From Myxococcales bacterium (GTDB lineage Bacteria > Myxococcota_A > Polyangia > Polyangiales > Polyangiaceae), in contig JANXVA010000005.1 in the NCBI GenBank assembly GCA_025351875.1, positions 1 through 49,330 of the forward strand: a stretch of 49,330 bases of DNA, written 5' to 3'. Below the pieces are notes generated by a model. The model had not been told where the DNA came from and did no database searches. It was given only the letters and a program-made list of their open reading frames with translations. The number at the start of each line of letters is the position of its first letter. Position 1 is the stretch's first letter. Shown one piece after another: positions 1 through 10,199 of this stretch. The position numbers were made by a program, and so were the translations under genes.

Positions 1-1507
1 TGTCGACGATGTAGGGAGGGTCGCAGTTGACGCGTCCGCGGACGACGGACTTGTCTCCCGTCGTCTTGGCCGTTCCCGTCGCCGGCGTCGTCGCGTGCGT
101 CGCGGTGGGGGCAGCGCTGGCGCTCGTCGCGCCGGTCACGGGCGGCGTGGCGCTCCCAGGCCTGCGGATGACCAGGGCGCTAGCGGTGTCCGGGTCCGCC
201 TCCGAAGCCGAGCCCGTCGTGCTCGGCGGAGGGGCTGACGCAGCGCCGCTCGCGCTCGGCGCCGTCGCCGCTGCTGGGGTCGCGGTCGCTGTCGCCTGCG
301 GGCTGCGGCCGAGCAGAACGGCGATCACGCCGAGCGTCACGACGAGCAGCGTGATCAGAACCGCGAATCCCGCGACGGCCATCGAGCGAGGCTTCGTCGG
401 CGGAGTGGCGATCACTCCACTCGTCGGCGGCGCGGCGTCGACCGCCGAGCTCTCCTTGTCCCGCTCAGGGAGGTTGACCGAGCCGCTCGGCATGGCGAGT
501 GGCGGCTTGGAGCGCGTGCTCGACCGCTCGATCTCGGCGACGATGCGCGCCCGTTCGTCGAGCAGCTCCCCCACGAGGTCCTGGATGCAGGCGCTCACCT
601 CCGCGTTCGACGCCGGCGGCCCGCAATGCTCCTCGAGCTCGGCGGCCATCGCGATCCCGGTCGGGTAGCGACCCTTCGCGTCGGCCATCGTCGCGCGTCG
701 AACGATCCGATCGAAGCGCCCGAGCTTCGGGTCGATCATGCTCGGCAGTTGGATCTCGTTGTGGATGATCTTCGTCAGCGCAGCGCCCTCGTTCTCTCCG
801 GCGAACATGCGCACGCACGTCAGTGCCTCGAAGAGCACGACCCCCGCGGCGTAGACATCCGCCGTGCGGGTGAGCGCCTGCGCCGAGAGTTGCTCCGGCG
901 GCATGTAGAGGACCTTGCCCTTGATGTCACCGTCGCGGGTCGTGTGGACACGCCCCGCGGCCTTCGCGACGCCGAAGTCGAGGACACGCGCGACGCCGTC
1001 CGTTCCGACGAGGACGTTCTGAGGGGACATGTCGCGATGGACGAGGCCGAGCAGCGCGCCCTTTTCGTCGACCGCCTCGTGGGCGGCATGCAGACCGTGG
1101 AGCGCGCCCGACATGATCGCCACCACGACGCGCGGCGGAAGCGGGACACCGCGGTCACGGGCCCGCCGGATGAGGCGCGAGAGCGACTCCCCGCGGATGT
1201 ACTCCATGACCAGGAGCAGCTCGTTGTCGTTCATGACGACATCGAGCGTCGAGACGACATTCGGGTGCTGGATGCGCGACGCGAGGCGCGCCTCGTCGAG
1301 GAACATCGCCGTGAAGTCCGCGTCGTGCGCGAACTGCGAATGGAGCCTCTTGATGGCGACCGTGCGCAAGAAGCCGGCGGTACCGATGAGACGTCCGAGG
1401 TGGACGGTGGCCATGCCACCCGACGCGATGGCGTCGTAAATCGCGTAGCGGTCGACGAGTAGCGGCGACTCCGAGGTCGGAGCGTTCTCGCCAGAAGCCC
1501 CTCTCAT
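1..1507 (-). CDS. Hanks-type serine/threonine protein kinase with C-terminal TM and Ala/Thr-rich tail (C-terminus runs off left edge)
   Basis: Reverse-strand translation from ATG at 1507: MRGASGENAPTSESPLLVDRYAIYDAIASGGMATVHLG...VAIKRL...LVHRDMSPQNVLVGTDGVARVLDFGVAKA...; glycine loop, VAIK, HRD and DFG motifs; TM near PRSMAVAGFAVLITLLVVTLGVIAVLL. Not in the ORF track because it is open at the edge. Confidence 0.93.
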   Translation of the reverse strand, partial: MRGASGENAPTSESPLLVDRYAIYDAIASGGMATVHLGRLIGTAGFLRTVAIKRLHSQFAHDADFTAMFLDEARLASRIQHPNVVSTLDVVMNDNELLLVMEYIRGESLSRLIRRARDRGVPLPPRVVVAIMSGALHGLHAAHEAVDEKGALLGLVHRDMSPQNVLVGTDGVARVLDFGVAKAAGRVHTTRDGDIKGKVLYMPPEQLSAQALTRTADVYAAGVVLFEALTCVRMFAGENEGAALTKIIHNEIQLPSMIDPKLGRFDRIVRRATMADAKGRYPTGIAMAAELEEHCGPPASNAEVSACIQDLVGELLDERARIVAEIERSSTRSKPPLAMPSGSVNLPERDKESSAVDAAPPTSGVIATPPTKPRSMAVAGFAVLITLLVVTLGVIAVLLGRSPQATATATPAAATAPSASGAASAPPPSTTGSASEADPDTASALVIRRPGSATPPVTGATSASAAPTATHATTPATGTAKTTGDKSVVRGRVNCDPPYIVD

Positions 1508-1636
1508 CCGCCAAATTCTATGCTTGTTGGGCCGCCACGACCAGCAGCAAGCCGCGCTGGGGGCCTCGCGTGAGTGGGTGTGGGCCCCCGTTTTCGCCAC
1601 GCGACGCTCGCCCGGGCGAGCTGCTATCCTCCAGCC

Positions 1637-4012
1637 ATGCGCGCGCGTGTCGGCGTCGCCACGGCTCTCGTGGCGGCTGCTCTGTTTGGAGGCGCCGCGG
1701 TCGCGGCATGCGGCTTCGGCGTCGATCTCGACAATCTCTTCGGGGCGGCCGGCGACGGCGGGCTCTCGGGCGAGGGATCCGTCGATGGTGGTGACGAAGC
1801 GGGGCGGGAGGCAGGGATCCCGAGCATCGACGTGCAGCAGCTCGCCGCTGGCTACAACTTCACCTGCGGCCGGCGAATCGACGGCACGGTGATGTGCTGG
1901 GGCGAGGACACCCAGGTCGGCCGACTGGGCGACGGGCTCAAGTTCTCGTCGAGCACACCGGTCCTCGTGAAGGACGTCACCGACGCGATCGACGTGGCCG
2001 CCGGCTCCGGTCACGCCTGCGTCGTCCACAAGGCGGGCAGCGTATCGTGCTGGGGTGAGAACGCGGGTCGACAGCTCGGCGACGGGACCACGACCGACTC
2101 ACCGACTCCGCTCAACGTCGTGCAGCTCGTCGATGCGACTCAGCTCGCGCTCGGCGATGCGTTCTCGTGCGCGTTGAAGAAGGACGCGACCGTTCAGTGC
2201 TGGGGCGACAACGCGGTCGGGCAGCTCGGCGACGGCACGATGACGCCACGCTCGCAGCCTGCGGCGGTCACCGGCCTCGCCGACGTCACCCAGGTCGCCG
2301 CCGTAGAGGCGACCGCCTGCGCCGTCACGAAGGCGGGTGAGGTCTTCTGCTGGGGCAGGAACACGTCGGGTCAGGCCACCGCCCCGACTCCCGCGAACGT
2401 GCTCGCTCCCGTCAAGGTGGCTGGCCTGAGCGGCGTCACCTCGATCGGTCTCGGCGGGACCGCGAATCACTTCTGCGCGGTGCAGGGATCCGGCGCTGTC
2501 ATGTGCTGGGGCTACGGCAACTTCGGAAGTCTCGGCAACGCGAAGGGTGAAAACAGCGCTGCGCCCGTCGGCGTCCTCACCATCTCCGACGCCGTCGGCG
2601 CGACGATGGGCAGCAATCACGCGTGCGCATGGCGCAAGAGCGGCGCGGTCGCGTGCTGGGGCCTCAACAACTGGCGGCAGCTCGGCATCGGTGACACGGG
2701 GACTGCGCCCAACAACGTCTCGACGCCGCTCCCCGTCGACGGTGCCTCGGGCATCAAGCAGGTGACCGGTGGCGGCGCCCACACGTGCGCGCTCTCCACG
2801 GACGGCAAGCACATCTCGTGTTGGGGGTCGAACGTCGGCGGCACGCTCGGCCGTGGCACGCGCGTCGTCTCCGACGTTCCGGTCAAGGTGACCTCCGCGT
2901 CGTCGTTCGCGAGCCTCACGATGGGAGCGAGCCACATGTGCGGCCTCGATGCCGCCGGAGTGCTCTCCTGCACGGGCAACAACGAGCTTCGCCAGTACCT
3001 CGTGAAGACCTTCCTCGCCTCGGGAACGCCGACGGTCGCGACGGGGGCGCCCAACGCGACTCGCGCAGCCGCCGGTGACAACCACACGTGCGTCGTCGCG
3101 TCGGGGGGTCAGGTTCAGTGTTGGGGCAACGGGCAGTACGGCCACCTCGGTAACGCGCAGGGGCCCTACATCCAGGACACTCCGGTGGTCTTCATCTCGG
3201 CACCTGCGACCGACATTGGCGCGGGCGCGAGCTTCTCGTGCGCCCTTCTCGGCAGCGGAGAGGTTGCTTGTACAGGGCAGAACGACGGGCTCAAGCTCGG
3301 GTTCGATACCGGGGGAGGCAACGTCTCGACCCCTGGAATCATCGTCGCTCCGGGGGGCGGTGTGCCCGACGCCGGTCCCGACGGGGGCCCATCGCCCACT
3401 CCGCCGCTCGGCGCGACGAAGATGGCGATCAGCCGTGGCCACTCCTGTGTGCTCCGCGCGGGCGGCATCGCGACGTGCTGGGGCTACAACGGCTCTGGTG
3501 AGTGCGGTGTCGCCGTCGGCGGCGGCGCGACCTTGCCGGTCAACGTTCCCACGCTCTCGGGTCTGCAGGACGTCGCCCCAGGCGGCGGACACACGTGCGC
3601 GCTCCTCGGCGACGGAAGCGTCCGCTGCTGGGGCGCGAACAACTTCGGACAGACGACGGGCGGCATGCCGGACGGCCCGGCGCTTCGCACGCCCGACCTC
3701 GGTGGCAAGACGGCGAAGGCCATCGCCTCCGGCGAGAACCACTCGTGCGCGCTCACGACCGACGGGACCGTCCTCTGCTGGGGCCGCGGCAAAGTCGGGC
3801 AGCTGGGCAACGGCGTTCGCGCGGACGTGCCGTCGCCGGCCGCCGTCAAGAACCTCCCTGCGAACGGCAAGGCGCTCTTCGCGCGCGTCGACCGCACGTG
3901 CGCGCTGATGGAGGACGGCTCCGCGTACTGCTGGGGCAACAACCGCATCGGTGAGCTCGGTGACGGCGCCGTGATGACGACGGGCGCCGCGGCACCCGTC
4001 GTCGGGTACTAG
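1637..4012 (+). CDS. RCC1/BNR-repeat lipoprotein
   Basis: ORF from ATG 1637 (MRARVGVATALVAAALFGGAAVAACGFG, lipobox-like AVAAC). More than ten repeats of the type CAxxxxGxVxCWGxNxxGQLGDG. Confidence 0.9.
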   Translation: MRARVGVATALVAAALFGGAAVAACGFGVDLDNLFGAAGDGGLSGEGSVDGGDEAGREAGIPSIDVQQLAAGYNFTCGRRIDGTVMCWGEDTQVGRLGDGLKFSSSTPVLVKDVTDAIDVAAGSGHACVVHKAGSVSCWGENAGRQLGDGTTTDSPTPLNVVQLVDATQLALGDAFSCALKKDATVQCWGDNAVGQLGDGTMTPRSQPAAVTGLADVTQVAAVEATACAVTKAGEVFCWGRNTSGQATAPTPANVLAPVKVAGLSGVTSIGLGGTANHFCAVQGSGAVMCWGYGNFGSLGNAKGENSAAPVGVLTISDAVGATMGSNHACAWRKSGAVACWGLNNWRQLGIGDTGTAPNNVSTPLPVDGASGIKQVTGGGAHTCALSTDGKHISCWGSNVGGTLGRGTRVVSDVPVKVTSASSFASLTMGASHMCGLDAAGVLSCTGNNELRQYLVKTFLASGTPTVATGAPNATRAAAGDNHTCVVASGGQVQCWGNGQYGHLGNAQGPYIQDTPVVFISAPATDIGAGASFSCALLGSGEVACTGQNDGLKLGFDTGGGNVSTPGIIVAPGGGVPDAGPDGGPSPTPPLGATKMAISRGHSCVLRAGGIATCWGYNGSGECGVAVGGGATLPVNVPTLSGLQDVAPGGGHTCALLGDGSVRCWGANNFGQTTGGMPDGPALRTPDLGGKTAKAIASGENHSCALTTDGTVLCWGRGKVGQLGNGVRADVPSPAAVKNLPANGKALFARVDRTCALMEDGSAYCWGNNRIGELGDGAVMTTGAAAPVVGY

Positions 4013-4036
4013 CTACATCGCACCGAGGCAGGCGAG

Positions 4037-5008
4037 CTACTGCGTGACGATGTCGGCCGCCGTGCGCGGGTAGAGCTCGAGGTACTTCGTGCCGGTCGAC
4101 GAGACGAAGGTCCCGAAGACACCGGTGAGCGAGGAGAACGCGGTCAGGACTGGCGTGAGTCCTGTGAACGTCGAGCCGGGCAGGAAGAATGGGCTCAAGC
4201 TCACGATGCTGGCTCCTGCATCGGCGCCGGCCTCGGGCAGCCCGCCGTCCGTCGCGTGGAAGAGCCCGAATGTCGCGGTGGGCGACGGGTCGGGCTTGCC
4301 GAGCACGCTCGCGATCTTCACGAGGAGCGGCCCATGCGTGTTCTCGTACTTGTCGAGCGTGAGGTCGGTGAGCGTGAGGCCCGAGAGCGGGACGAGCGTG
4401 TTCCCGGTCGAGGTCGTCTTCGCGCAGCCTGGAAGCTGCGTGTTCACCTGGATGAGCAGCTCGTGCTGCGCGTTGATGTCGTAACGCCAGGCGCCGCCGA
4501 GGACATCGACGCGGTCGCCCACTGCCACTGTCGTGAAGCGCGATGCAGCGGCGGCCGAGATGAACACCTTGATCGAGTGCCTGGCCGCGGCGGCGAGCGA
4601 CGGATAGGAGAGATCGGTCTGCACGAAGATCTGGCAGGCCTTGTTCGCGGTGCAGGCCGACCCCGAGATGGCGGTGACGTAGACCCCGGTCACCCACGTC
4701 TGGACGGCGACGGCTGGGTTGGCCTGCCAGATCTCGGGGATGGTCTTGGTGGTCGCGGTGGTCGGCTTCGCGTCGCACGTCGGCCACGCTGCAGCGTCGG
4801 CGTCGGTCGCGGCGTCGGTCTCCGGCTCGCCCGTGTCGGTCGCGGAGGGCGAGTCCTTCCGCGCGGAGGCGTCGGGAATTGGCGGATCGTCGCCGGCGGG
4901 CGCGCTGCTGTCGGAGCCGCAGGCGCCGCTCGCGAGCGCCGCGACCGCGCCGAGCAAGGTCGCCACGGACGCCGATCGGAAGAGGAGTGTGGCTCGCGCG
5001 TGCTTCAC
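4037..5008 (-). CDS. Secreted lipoprotein, possible OB-fold domain
   Basis: ORF 4037..5104; signal peptide and lipobox (LLGAVAALASGACGSDS) favour GTG start near 5008; Asp/Ala-rich linker then a beta-rich domain (VGDRVDVLGGAWRYD). Confidence 0.7.
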   Translation of the reverse strand: MKHARATLLFRSASVATLLGAVAALASGACGSDSSAPAGDDPPIPDASARKDSPSATDTGEPETDAATDADAAAWPTCDAKPTTATTKTIPEIWQANPAVAVQTWVTGVYVTAISGSACTANKACQIFVQTDLSYPSLAAAARHSIKVFISAAAASRFTTVAVGDRVDVLGGAWRYDINAQHELLIQVNTQLPGCAKTTSTGNTLVPLSGLTLTDLTLDKYENTHGPLLVKIASVLGKPDPSPTATFGLFHATDGGLPEAGADAGASIVSLSPFFLPGSTFTGLTPVLTAFSSLTGVFGTFVSSTGTKYLELYPRTAADIVTQ

Positions 5009-5239
5009 GACGACTCCATCCGTGTAGCGCGTGGCGGTCAGCTTGTCGATCTGGGCGACGTGGCGTTCCGTCCGGCCCCGCGTCGGCGACGACCGGCGGC
5101 GCATCGTCGCTCGTGCTCCCGCAGTGCGCCGCGGCGAAGGGCAGGCGGGTCAGGGCGAGCAAGAGCGACGCGAGACGCGGGTGCTGCACGCGATCCATCT
5201 TGCGCTCTCGCACCGCGAGAAGCACTCGCGGGCGCGCCT

Positions 5240-5944
5240 TCAGCGCCGGCTGGGACGCGAGATCACGTCCGGCGGTCTCGTCGTCGGCACCGAGGTCGGT
5301 CGCGGGATCGGCACGGGTGTCGGCGGCGCCGTCGCCGTCGCCGTCGTTCGCGGCGGGGGCTTGCCCTTCGGAGTCGCCTTCGTCGTCGGCGTCGGCGCCG
5401 GCGTGGGAACGGGCGGGGGCGGGGGAGGTGGCGGGTGTTTCGCGGGCTTCCATGCCTCGGTCGAGTGGCAGTCGGCGCACTTCGTCGGGAACGTCTGGTG
5501 GTCGGGAAACGTGCTCGCCTCGTAGTCCTCCTTGTGGCAACCGACGCATGCCTTCGGCGTGCCCTTGAACGCCCAGGGCGTTCCCTTGTGGCACCACGAG
5601 CACTGGGTATCGGGTCGCCCCTTGTGTGCTCCCGTGAGCGGCCAGAAGTCGTGCTGGAGAACGTCCGGGCGCCACTCGACCTGGACGTGACACACGCCGC
5701 AGGTCGTCGGCTTCACGCCGGCGTGTGGCGGATGATTGACGCGCTCGTACTCCTCCATGTGGCACGCCGCGCACTCGCCGCCCTTGTCCGTGCCGGAGCC
5801 GGTGGCCGCGTTGAAGCGCACGGCAGCGCCGCCGTCCCCGACGGCGACCCCGGCCTCGGCTTGCCTGCTCGTGTCGGCGCCTGGCTCGCAGGCGACGATT
5901 GCGGCCGCGAGGAGGCACGCTCCGAGAATGCGCGCCGCGCTCAA
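5240..5944 (-). CDS. Multihaem (5 x CxxCH) c-type cytochrome lipoprotein with Pro-rich C-terminus
   Basis: CAACH, CGVCH, CSWCH, CVGCH, CADCH motifs; signal/lipobox LLAAAIVACEPG; likely TTG start at 5944 overlapping the stop of the upstream oxidase gene. Confidence 0.85.
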   Translation of the reverse strand: MSAARILGACLLAAAIVACEPGADTSRQAEAGVAVGDGGAAVRFNAATGSGTDKGGECAACHMEEYERVNHPPHAGVKPTTCGVCHVQVEWRPDVLQHDFWPLTGAHKGRPDTQCSWCHKGTPWAFKGTPKACVGCHKEDYEASTFPDHQTFPTKCADCHSTEAWKPAKHPPPPPPPPVPTPAPTPTTKATPKGKPPPRTTATATAPPTPVPIPRPTSVPTTRPPDVISRPSRR

Positions 5945-7935
5945 AACTTCTCCTCCCGGAACGTCATGCCGAGGTGCGCGCAGATGGGGCGGATCTTCTT
6001 CGCGAGGCCCGGTGGCCCGCAAAAATAGACGTCAACGGGCTCGGGCGCGTGCTGCTCGCGGATCAGGTAGAGCATCCGCTCCCAGTCGGGTTGCCCCATG
6101 TGCGTGTGCGTTCGGAGGCCAGTGACGATGTCGTCCTTGCCCGAGTCGTGGAGGACCTGACGAGCGATCTCGACCGCGAGCGCTGTCGTGTCGGCGCGAC
6201 CGGCGGTCATGCAGAGATGGATGTCGAGGAGCTGCTTCGGGTCCTCGGCCTCGAGCTCTTCGAGCAGCGCGGCGAACCACTCGAACGAGTACTGGTCCTT
6301 GTTGAGCCAGAAGAAGTGCGCCTTCGTGAGCCGGGGAGGAGTGTCACTGTTGGCGCGCAGGACGAAGCTCGCGAGGACGCTTGCGAACGGAGTCACCCCG
6401 ATGCCGGCGCCGATGAAGACCGCGAACCGCGAGTCGAAGATGTGCGCGCTCGGCGACCCGTAAGGGCCGTCGACGTACGCGTCGAAGTGCTCTTCGGTGC
6501 CGCTCGCCTCGTTGGCCTCGATGCGCCTGCGGAGCGCGGCGGTCCAGTTGCCGAGCGACCGGACGTGGAACGTGAGCGCGCCGCTCTCCTCCGCGCTGCT
6601 GATGGTGAACGGATGCCACTCGTGCCTGGCGATCGCGGGGATGCGGAGGAACGCGTAATCGCCAGGAGCCCAGGAGAAGCCTCTCGGCGGCTCGAGCTCG
6701 AGCCGCGTCACTCCCGAACGGAGCGCCTGGCTCTCGGTCACGGTCGTCTTCTGGGCGCGCCGCGAGAGGCGGAGGACGCGTTCGATCGCGAAGCCGAGGA
6801 GCGGTGCGCCCGCCCAGAAGAGGAATGAGGTCGAGTGGATGATCGCGAGGACGAACCAGACGACGTAGAGGAGGTGCGTGAAATAGAAGAGCTCGAAGCG
6901 GCTCGACCTGCGGACGATCGAGAGCGCGAACACCCACATGATCGTGATGACCAGGATCAGGAGCGAGCCGGTGAGCCCGCGCTGGGTGTGGAGGAAGAAG
7001 TGCTCTACCGAGCTCTTCGCGTGCCCGGCGAGATAGGCGCCGATGACCGCCGCGCTGTGGGCGATACCGAGGGCGACCAGCGCGTGCCCGACGATGCGAT
7101 GGAACGTGATGGCCTGGTCGACCGGCAGCACGCGCCCGAGGAACGTCGTGCGCACCCACGTGAGCACGCGGCGCATCACGGGGAGGAGCAGGATGGCTCC
7201 GTTGAAGTCGATGCACGTGCCGAGGGCGCGGCCGAGGCGCATCAGCTCGTTGCCGGGGAGGCCCTGGCGCGTGCGCGAGAGGCCGTAGGCGAGGAGCGCA
7301 ACGTTGGTCGCGATCCAGAGGACGAGGACGACGAGAGGTCCCCAGCCGTTCTCGAGGAAGGTGGACCGGAGCGCGGAAGGCGCGCCGTCGATGCGCGCGA
7401 GAATGTCCTCGTTCGGCGCGATCCATTGCGCTTCGCTGCGCGTCATCGACCGGAGGACGGCCGGGTACTTCTTGACGACGGCGTCGAATTCCCTGAAATC
7501 GATGCGCCCGTCGCGGTTCGTGTCGGCGGCGACGAAGAGCGCATTCGCGACGGCGTGCGACGTCTGCGTCGGGCGGTCGGTGACGTCGCTCTCCGAGAGG
7601 CTCATCGCGATCATGCGATAGAGCTCGTCGCGAGAGAGCGAGCCGTCTCCGTCGTGATCATGCACGCGGAAGGCGAACATGAGCTTCTCCTGATCGCTCC
7701 CGGCGATCAGCTTGCGGACGCCCTCCATGAACTCGTGCTTGGCGATGACGCCGTCAGCGTTCAGGTCGAAGGCGGCGAGCACACGGCGCGCGAGGTACTC
7801 GCTGCGGAGGCCGAGCGCCGACTGCAGCTCCTTCACGTTGATGACGCCGTCGGCGCCAGCGATGCGCGCGAACGAACGCTCCAGCGTCGCGATGAGGCGC
7901 GCATCGACGGTGACTGGGCGAGACACTCGCTGCAA
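5941..7935 (-). CDS. EF-hand NADPH oxidase (NOX5/DUOX-like, ferric reductase/FAD/NAD domains)
   Basis: N-terminal EF-hand loops DLNADGVIAKHE, DHDGDGSLSRDE, DTNRDGRIDFRE plus a degenerate one; TM haem-His pairs (HALVALGIAH, HLLYVVWFVLAIIH); FAD motif HPFTISS; GAGIGVTPF; VYFCGPPGLAKKIR; C-terminal ...FREEKF. Confidence 0.9.
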   Translation of the reverse strand: MQRVSRPVTVDARLIATLERSFARIAGADGVINVKELQSALGLRSEYLARRVLAAFDLNADGVIAKHEFMEGVRKLIAGSDQEKLMFAFRVHDHDGDGSLSRDELYRMIAMSLSESDVTDRPTQTSHAVANALFVAADTNRDGRIDFREFDAVVKKYPAVLRSMTRSEAQWIAPNEDILARIDGAPSALRSTFLENGWGPLVVLVLWIATNVALLAYGLSRTRQGLPGNELMRLGRALGTCIDFNGAILLLPVMRRVLTWVRTTFLGRVLPVDQAITFHRIVGHALVALGIAHSAAVIGAYLAGHAKSSVEHFFLHTQRGLTGSLLILVITIMWVFALSIVRRSSRFELFYFTHLLYVVWFVLAIIHSTSFLFWAGAPLLGFAIERVLRLSRRAQKTTVTESQALRSGVTRLELEPPRGFSWAPGDYAFLRIPAIARHEWHPFTISSAEESGALTFHVRSLGNWTAALRRRIEANEASGTEEHFDAYVDGPYGSPSAHIFDSRFAVFIGAGIGVTPFASVLASFVLRANSDTPPRLTKAHFFWLNKDQYSFEWFAALLEELEAEDPKQLLDIHLCMTAGRADTTALAVEIARQVLHDSGKDDIVTGLRTHTHMGQPDWERMLYLIREQHAPEPVDVYFCGPPGLAKKIRPICAHLGMTFREEKF

Positions 7936-8468
7936 GCGCGCGATCCTAGCGCCGTTCGAGCCGAAAGGCCTGCCGCTCGCGCGAAGGCCGTCATGTCCTG
8001 GATGACGGGAGAGCCTGGGCCGGGTGACAGGCCAGGCCCAAGTTGACCGAAGTCGTTCTCGCCCCAGCAGAGCAGGTGGTTGGATTCGTCACGCGCGCAC
8101 GTGTGCCCGAAGCCGCTCGCCATGAGGGGAAGCGCGTCCTTCGCGCCGACGCGCATCTGGATGCGCTGGGGGTCCTTCGTATTGCCGCCGACGAAGGCGA
8201 GCTGCGAGTCGTTGTTCTGTCCCCAGCAGAGGAGCGCCTTGGGCGTCACCAAGCTCGGATCGTCCACGCGGACGCACGAGTAATTCGATCCCAGCGTGAG
8301 GTCGATGGCGCCGGTGATCCCGCTCACCAGACCGGGCGAGGACGGGAGGTTCGTGCGCCCGAGCTGGAGGAAATTGTTCGCCCCCCAGCAGCAGAGCGCG
8401 GCCCCAGACGATGACGCATTCTTCGAGGACCGGAGATCGCTCGCTGCGGCGTAAGTCCCGCGAACTTC
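7935..8468 (-). pseudogene. RCC1-repeat gene remnant (about two repeats, no start, aberrant 3' end)
   Basis: Continuous reading frame [40 protein letters not shown]...LCWGQNNDSQLAF...LLCWGENDFGQLGPG... begins at the end of aroC without a start, then loses repeat character. Confidence 0.65.
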
Positions 8469-9552
8469 AGCGCCGTGGGCTGATCGCCTCGTGCCGCAAC
8501 GCGTGGTCGGCGAGCACGAGAGCGGCCATCGCCTCGATGAGGGGGACGGCGCGAGGGAGGACGCACGGATCGTGTCGGCCGCGCCCTTCGATCGTCGTGT
8601 CCTGCCCGTCGCGGGTGACCGTGCGCTGCTCGTGCATCACCGTCGCGGTGGGCTTGAAGGCCGTGCGGAAATAGATGGTCTCGCCGTTGGTGATGCCGCC
8701 TTGCACGCCGCCGCTGCGGTTGGTGTGGGTGCGAACGCGCCCGTCCGACATGTAGAACTCGTCGTTGTGCTCGAGCCCCGTGAGGTCGGTCCCCGCGAAG
8801 CCCGAGCCGATCTCGAACCCCTTGCTCGCGGGGAGGCTCATCATCGCCTTGGCGAGGTCGGCTTCGAGACGATCGAAGACAGGCTCTCCCCACCCTGGTG
8901 GACAACCGCGGATCGCGCACGTGACGACGCCCCCCACCGAGTTGCCGGCCTTGCGCGCCTTCTGCACGATCGCGATCATCGACGCCGCGATCGCGGGATC
9001 GGGACAGCGAATGGGGGTCCGCTCGACCGCGTCGCGAGTGACCGTCTCGACGTCGCAGTCGACCGAGACGCGCTCGACCTTCGAGACCCACGCCACGATC
9101 TCGACGGCGTAGCGCCCCACGAGCAGCTTGCGCGCGATGGCGCCCGCGGCGACGCGACCTGCCGTCTCGCGTGCGCTCGTCCTGCCGCCGCCGCGGTAGT
9201 CGCGATGACCGTACTTCGCGTCGTACGTGTAGTCTGCATGGCTGGGGCGGTACTTCGTCGCCACCTCGCGATAGTCACCGGAGCGCTGGTCCTCGTTCGC
9301 GATCGAGAGGCTGATCGGCGTGCCGAGCGTCCTGCCCTCGAAGACACCGCTCACGATTTGAACCGTGTCGGACTCCTTGCGCTGGGTGACGAGGTTGCTC
9401 TGTCCCGGTGCGCGCCGGTCGAGGTCGGGCTGGATGTCGGCCTCCGAGAGCTCGAGCAGCGGAGGGCAGCCGTCGATGACCGCGCCGATGGCGGGGCCGT
9501 GCGATTCGCCCCACGTCATGACCCGGAAGAGGTGCCCGAAGGTATTGCCCAT
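8467..9552 (-). CDS. aroC: Chorismate synthase
   Basis: [31 protein letters not shown]...DRRAPGQ...[39 protein letters not shown]. Confidence 0.97.
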   Translation of the reverse strand: MGNTFGHLFRVMTWGESHGPAIGAVIDGCPPLLELSEADIQPDLDRRAPGQSNLVTQRKESDTVQIVSGVFEGRTLGTPISLSIANEDQRSGDYREVATKYRPSHADYTYDAKYGHRDYRGGGRTSARETAGRVAAGAIARKLLVGRYAVEIVAWVSKVERVSVDCDVETVTRDAVERTPIRCPDPAIAASMIAIVQKARKAGNSVGGVVTCAIRGCPPGWGEPVFDRLEADLAKAMMSLPASKGFEIGSGFAGTDLTGLEHNDEFYMSDGRVRTHTNRSGGVQGGITNGETIYFRTAFKPTATVMHEQRTVTRDGQDTTIEGRGRHDPCVLPRAVPLIEAMAALVLADHALRHEAISPRR

Positions 9553-9746
9553 GCGTCCCGTCAGCGTAGCGCGGGCGGGCTACATCGTCGTGCTGGTACC
9601 GACCGGACGAGGTGCCCAGTCTCCTGATCACGCGACCGGCCGTGCCGAACGTCGGGTCGACGGCGCCGGACGGCGTGAACGCGGCGGCGGCGAGGGTGCG
9701 TGACGTGAGCGGCGAGTCGCGCGCATCCCGGTGACAGATAGCACCG

Positions 9747-10178
9747 CTACTGCGGGGTGTCGGTCCACGGCTTGAGCCAGAAACCGCTCAGTTTAGGACC
9801 ATCCATGACGACACGGATCTCGGGAGGTGCGCCCTTCGAGAAGTGCCCCTTGAAGCGGTAGACGCGGAGGGATCTCTGCTTCCAGGTCTCGGCGTAGTCC
9901 ATCGACACGTAGTCGCCGAACACGCCCTTGACGGACTGGCACGTGGCCTTCTGCTTGTCGGGGGAGAGCGCGGCGTTCATCTCGGGGATGGCCTCGTCGC
10001 CGAGCGCCTCGTGCTGCCCGGTCTTGCAGCCTTCGTAGATCTTCGTCGCGATGCGCTCGGCAGTGGCCTTCTGCGTGGCGTCGACATCGGCGTCGGGTAC
10101 CTTTTCGAGCGCGCCGCAGGCGACGCAGAGGGTCAGCGTGAAGACCGCGAGTCGCTTGCGAAAGGCAGGTGTACGCAT
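9747..10178 (-). CDS. Small lipoprotein of unknown function
   Basis: ATG 10178: MRTPAFRKRLAVFTLTLCVACGALEKVPDADVD..., lipobox-like. Confidence 0.7.
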   Translation of the reverse strand: MRTPAFRKRLAVFTLTLCVACGALEKVPDADVDATQKATAERIATKIYEGCKTGQHEALGDEAIPEMNAALSPDKQKATCQSVKGVFGDYVSMDYAETWKQRSLRVYRFKGHFSKGAPPEIRVVMDGPKLSGFWLKPWTDTPQ

Positions 10179-10199
10179 GAGCGCTATGCTTGCTCCACT

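Noticed and set aside
2099-3742. 547-aa antisense ORF on the minus strand across the RCC1 gene
   Set aside because: Arg/Ala/Asp-rich shadow ORF typical of high-GC third-position bias; the RCC1 frame has clear domain repeats.
4256-6028. 590-aa + strand ORF across three minus-strand genes
   Set aside because: Spans opposite-strand lipoprotein, cytochrome and oxidase genes with clear motifs; composition is shadow-like.
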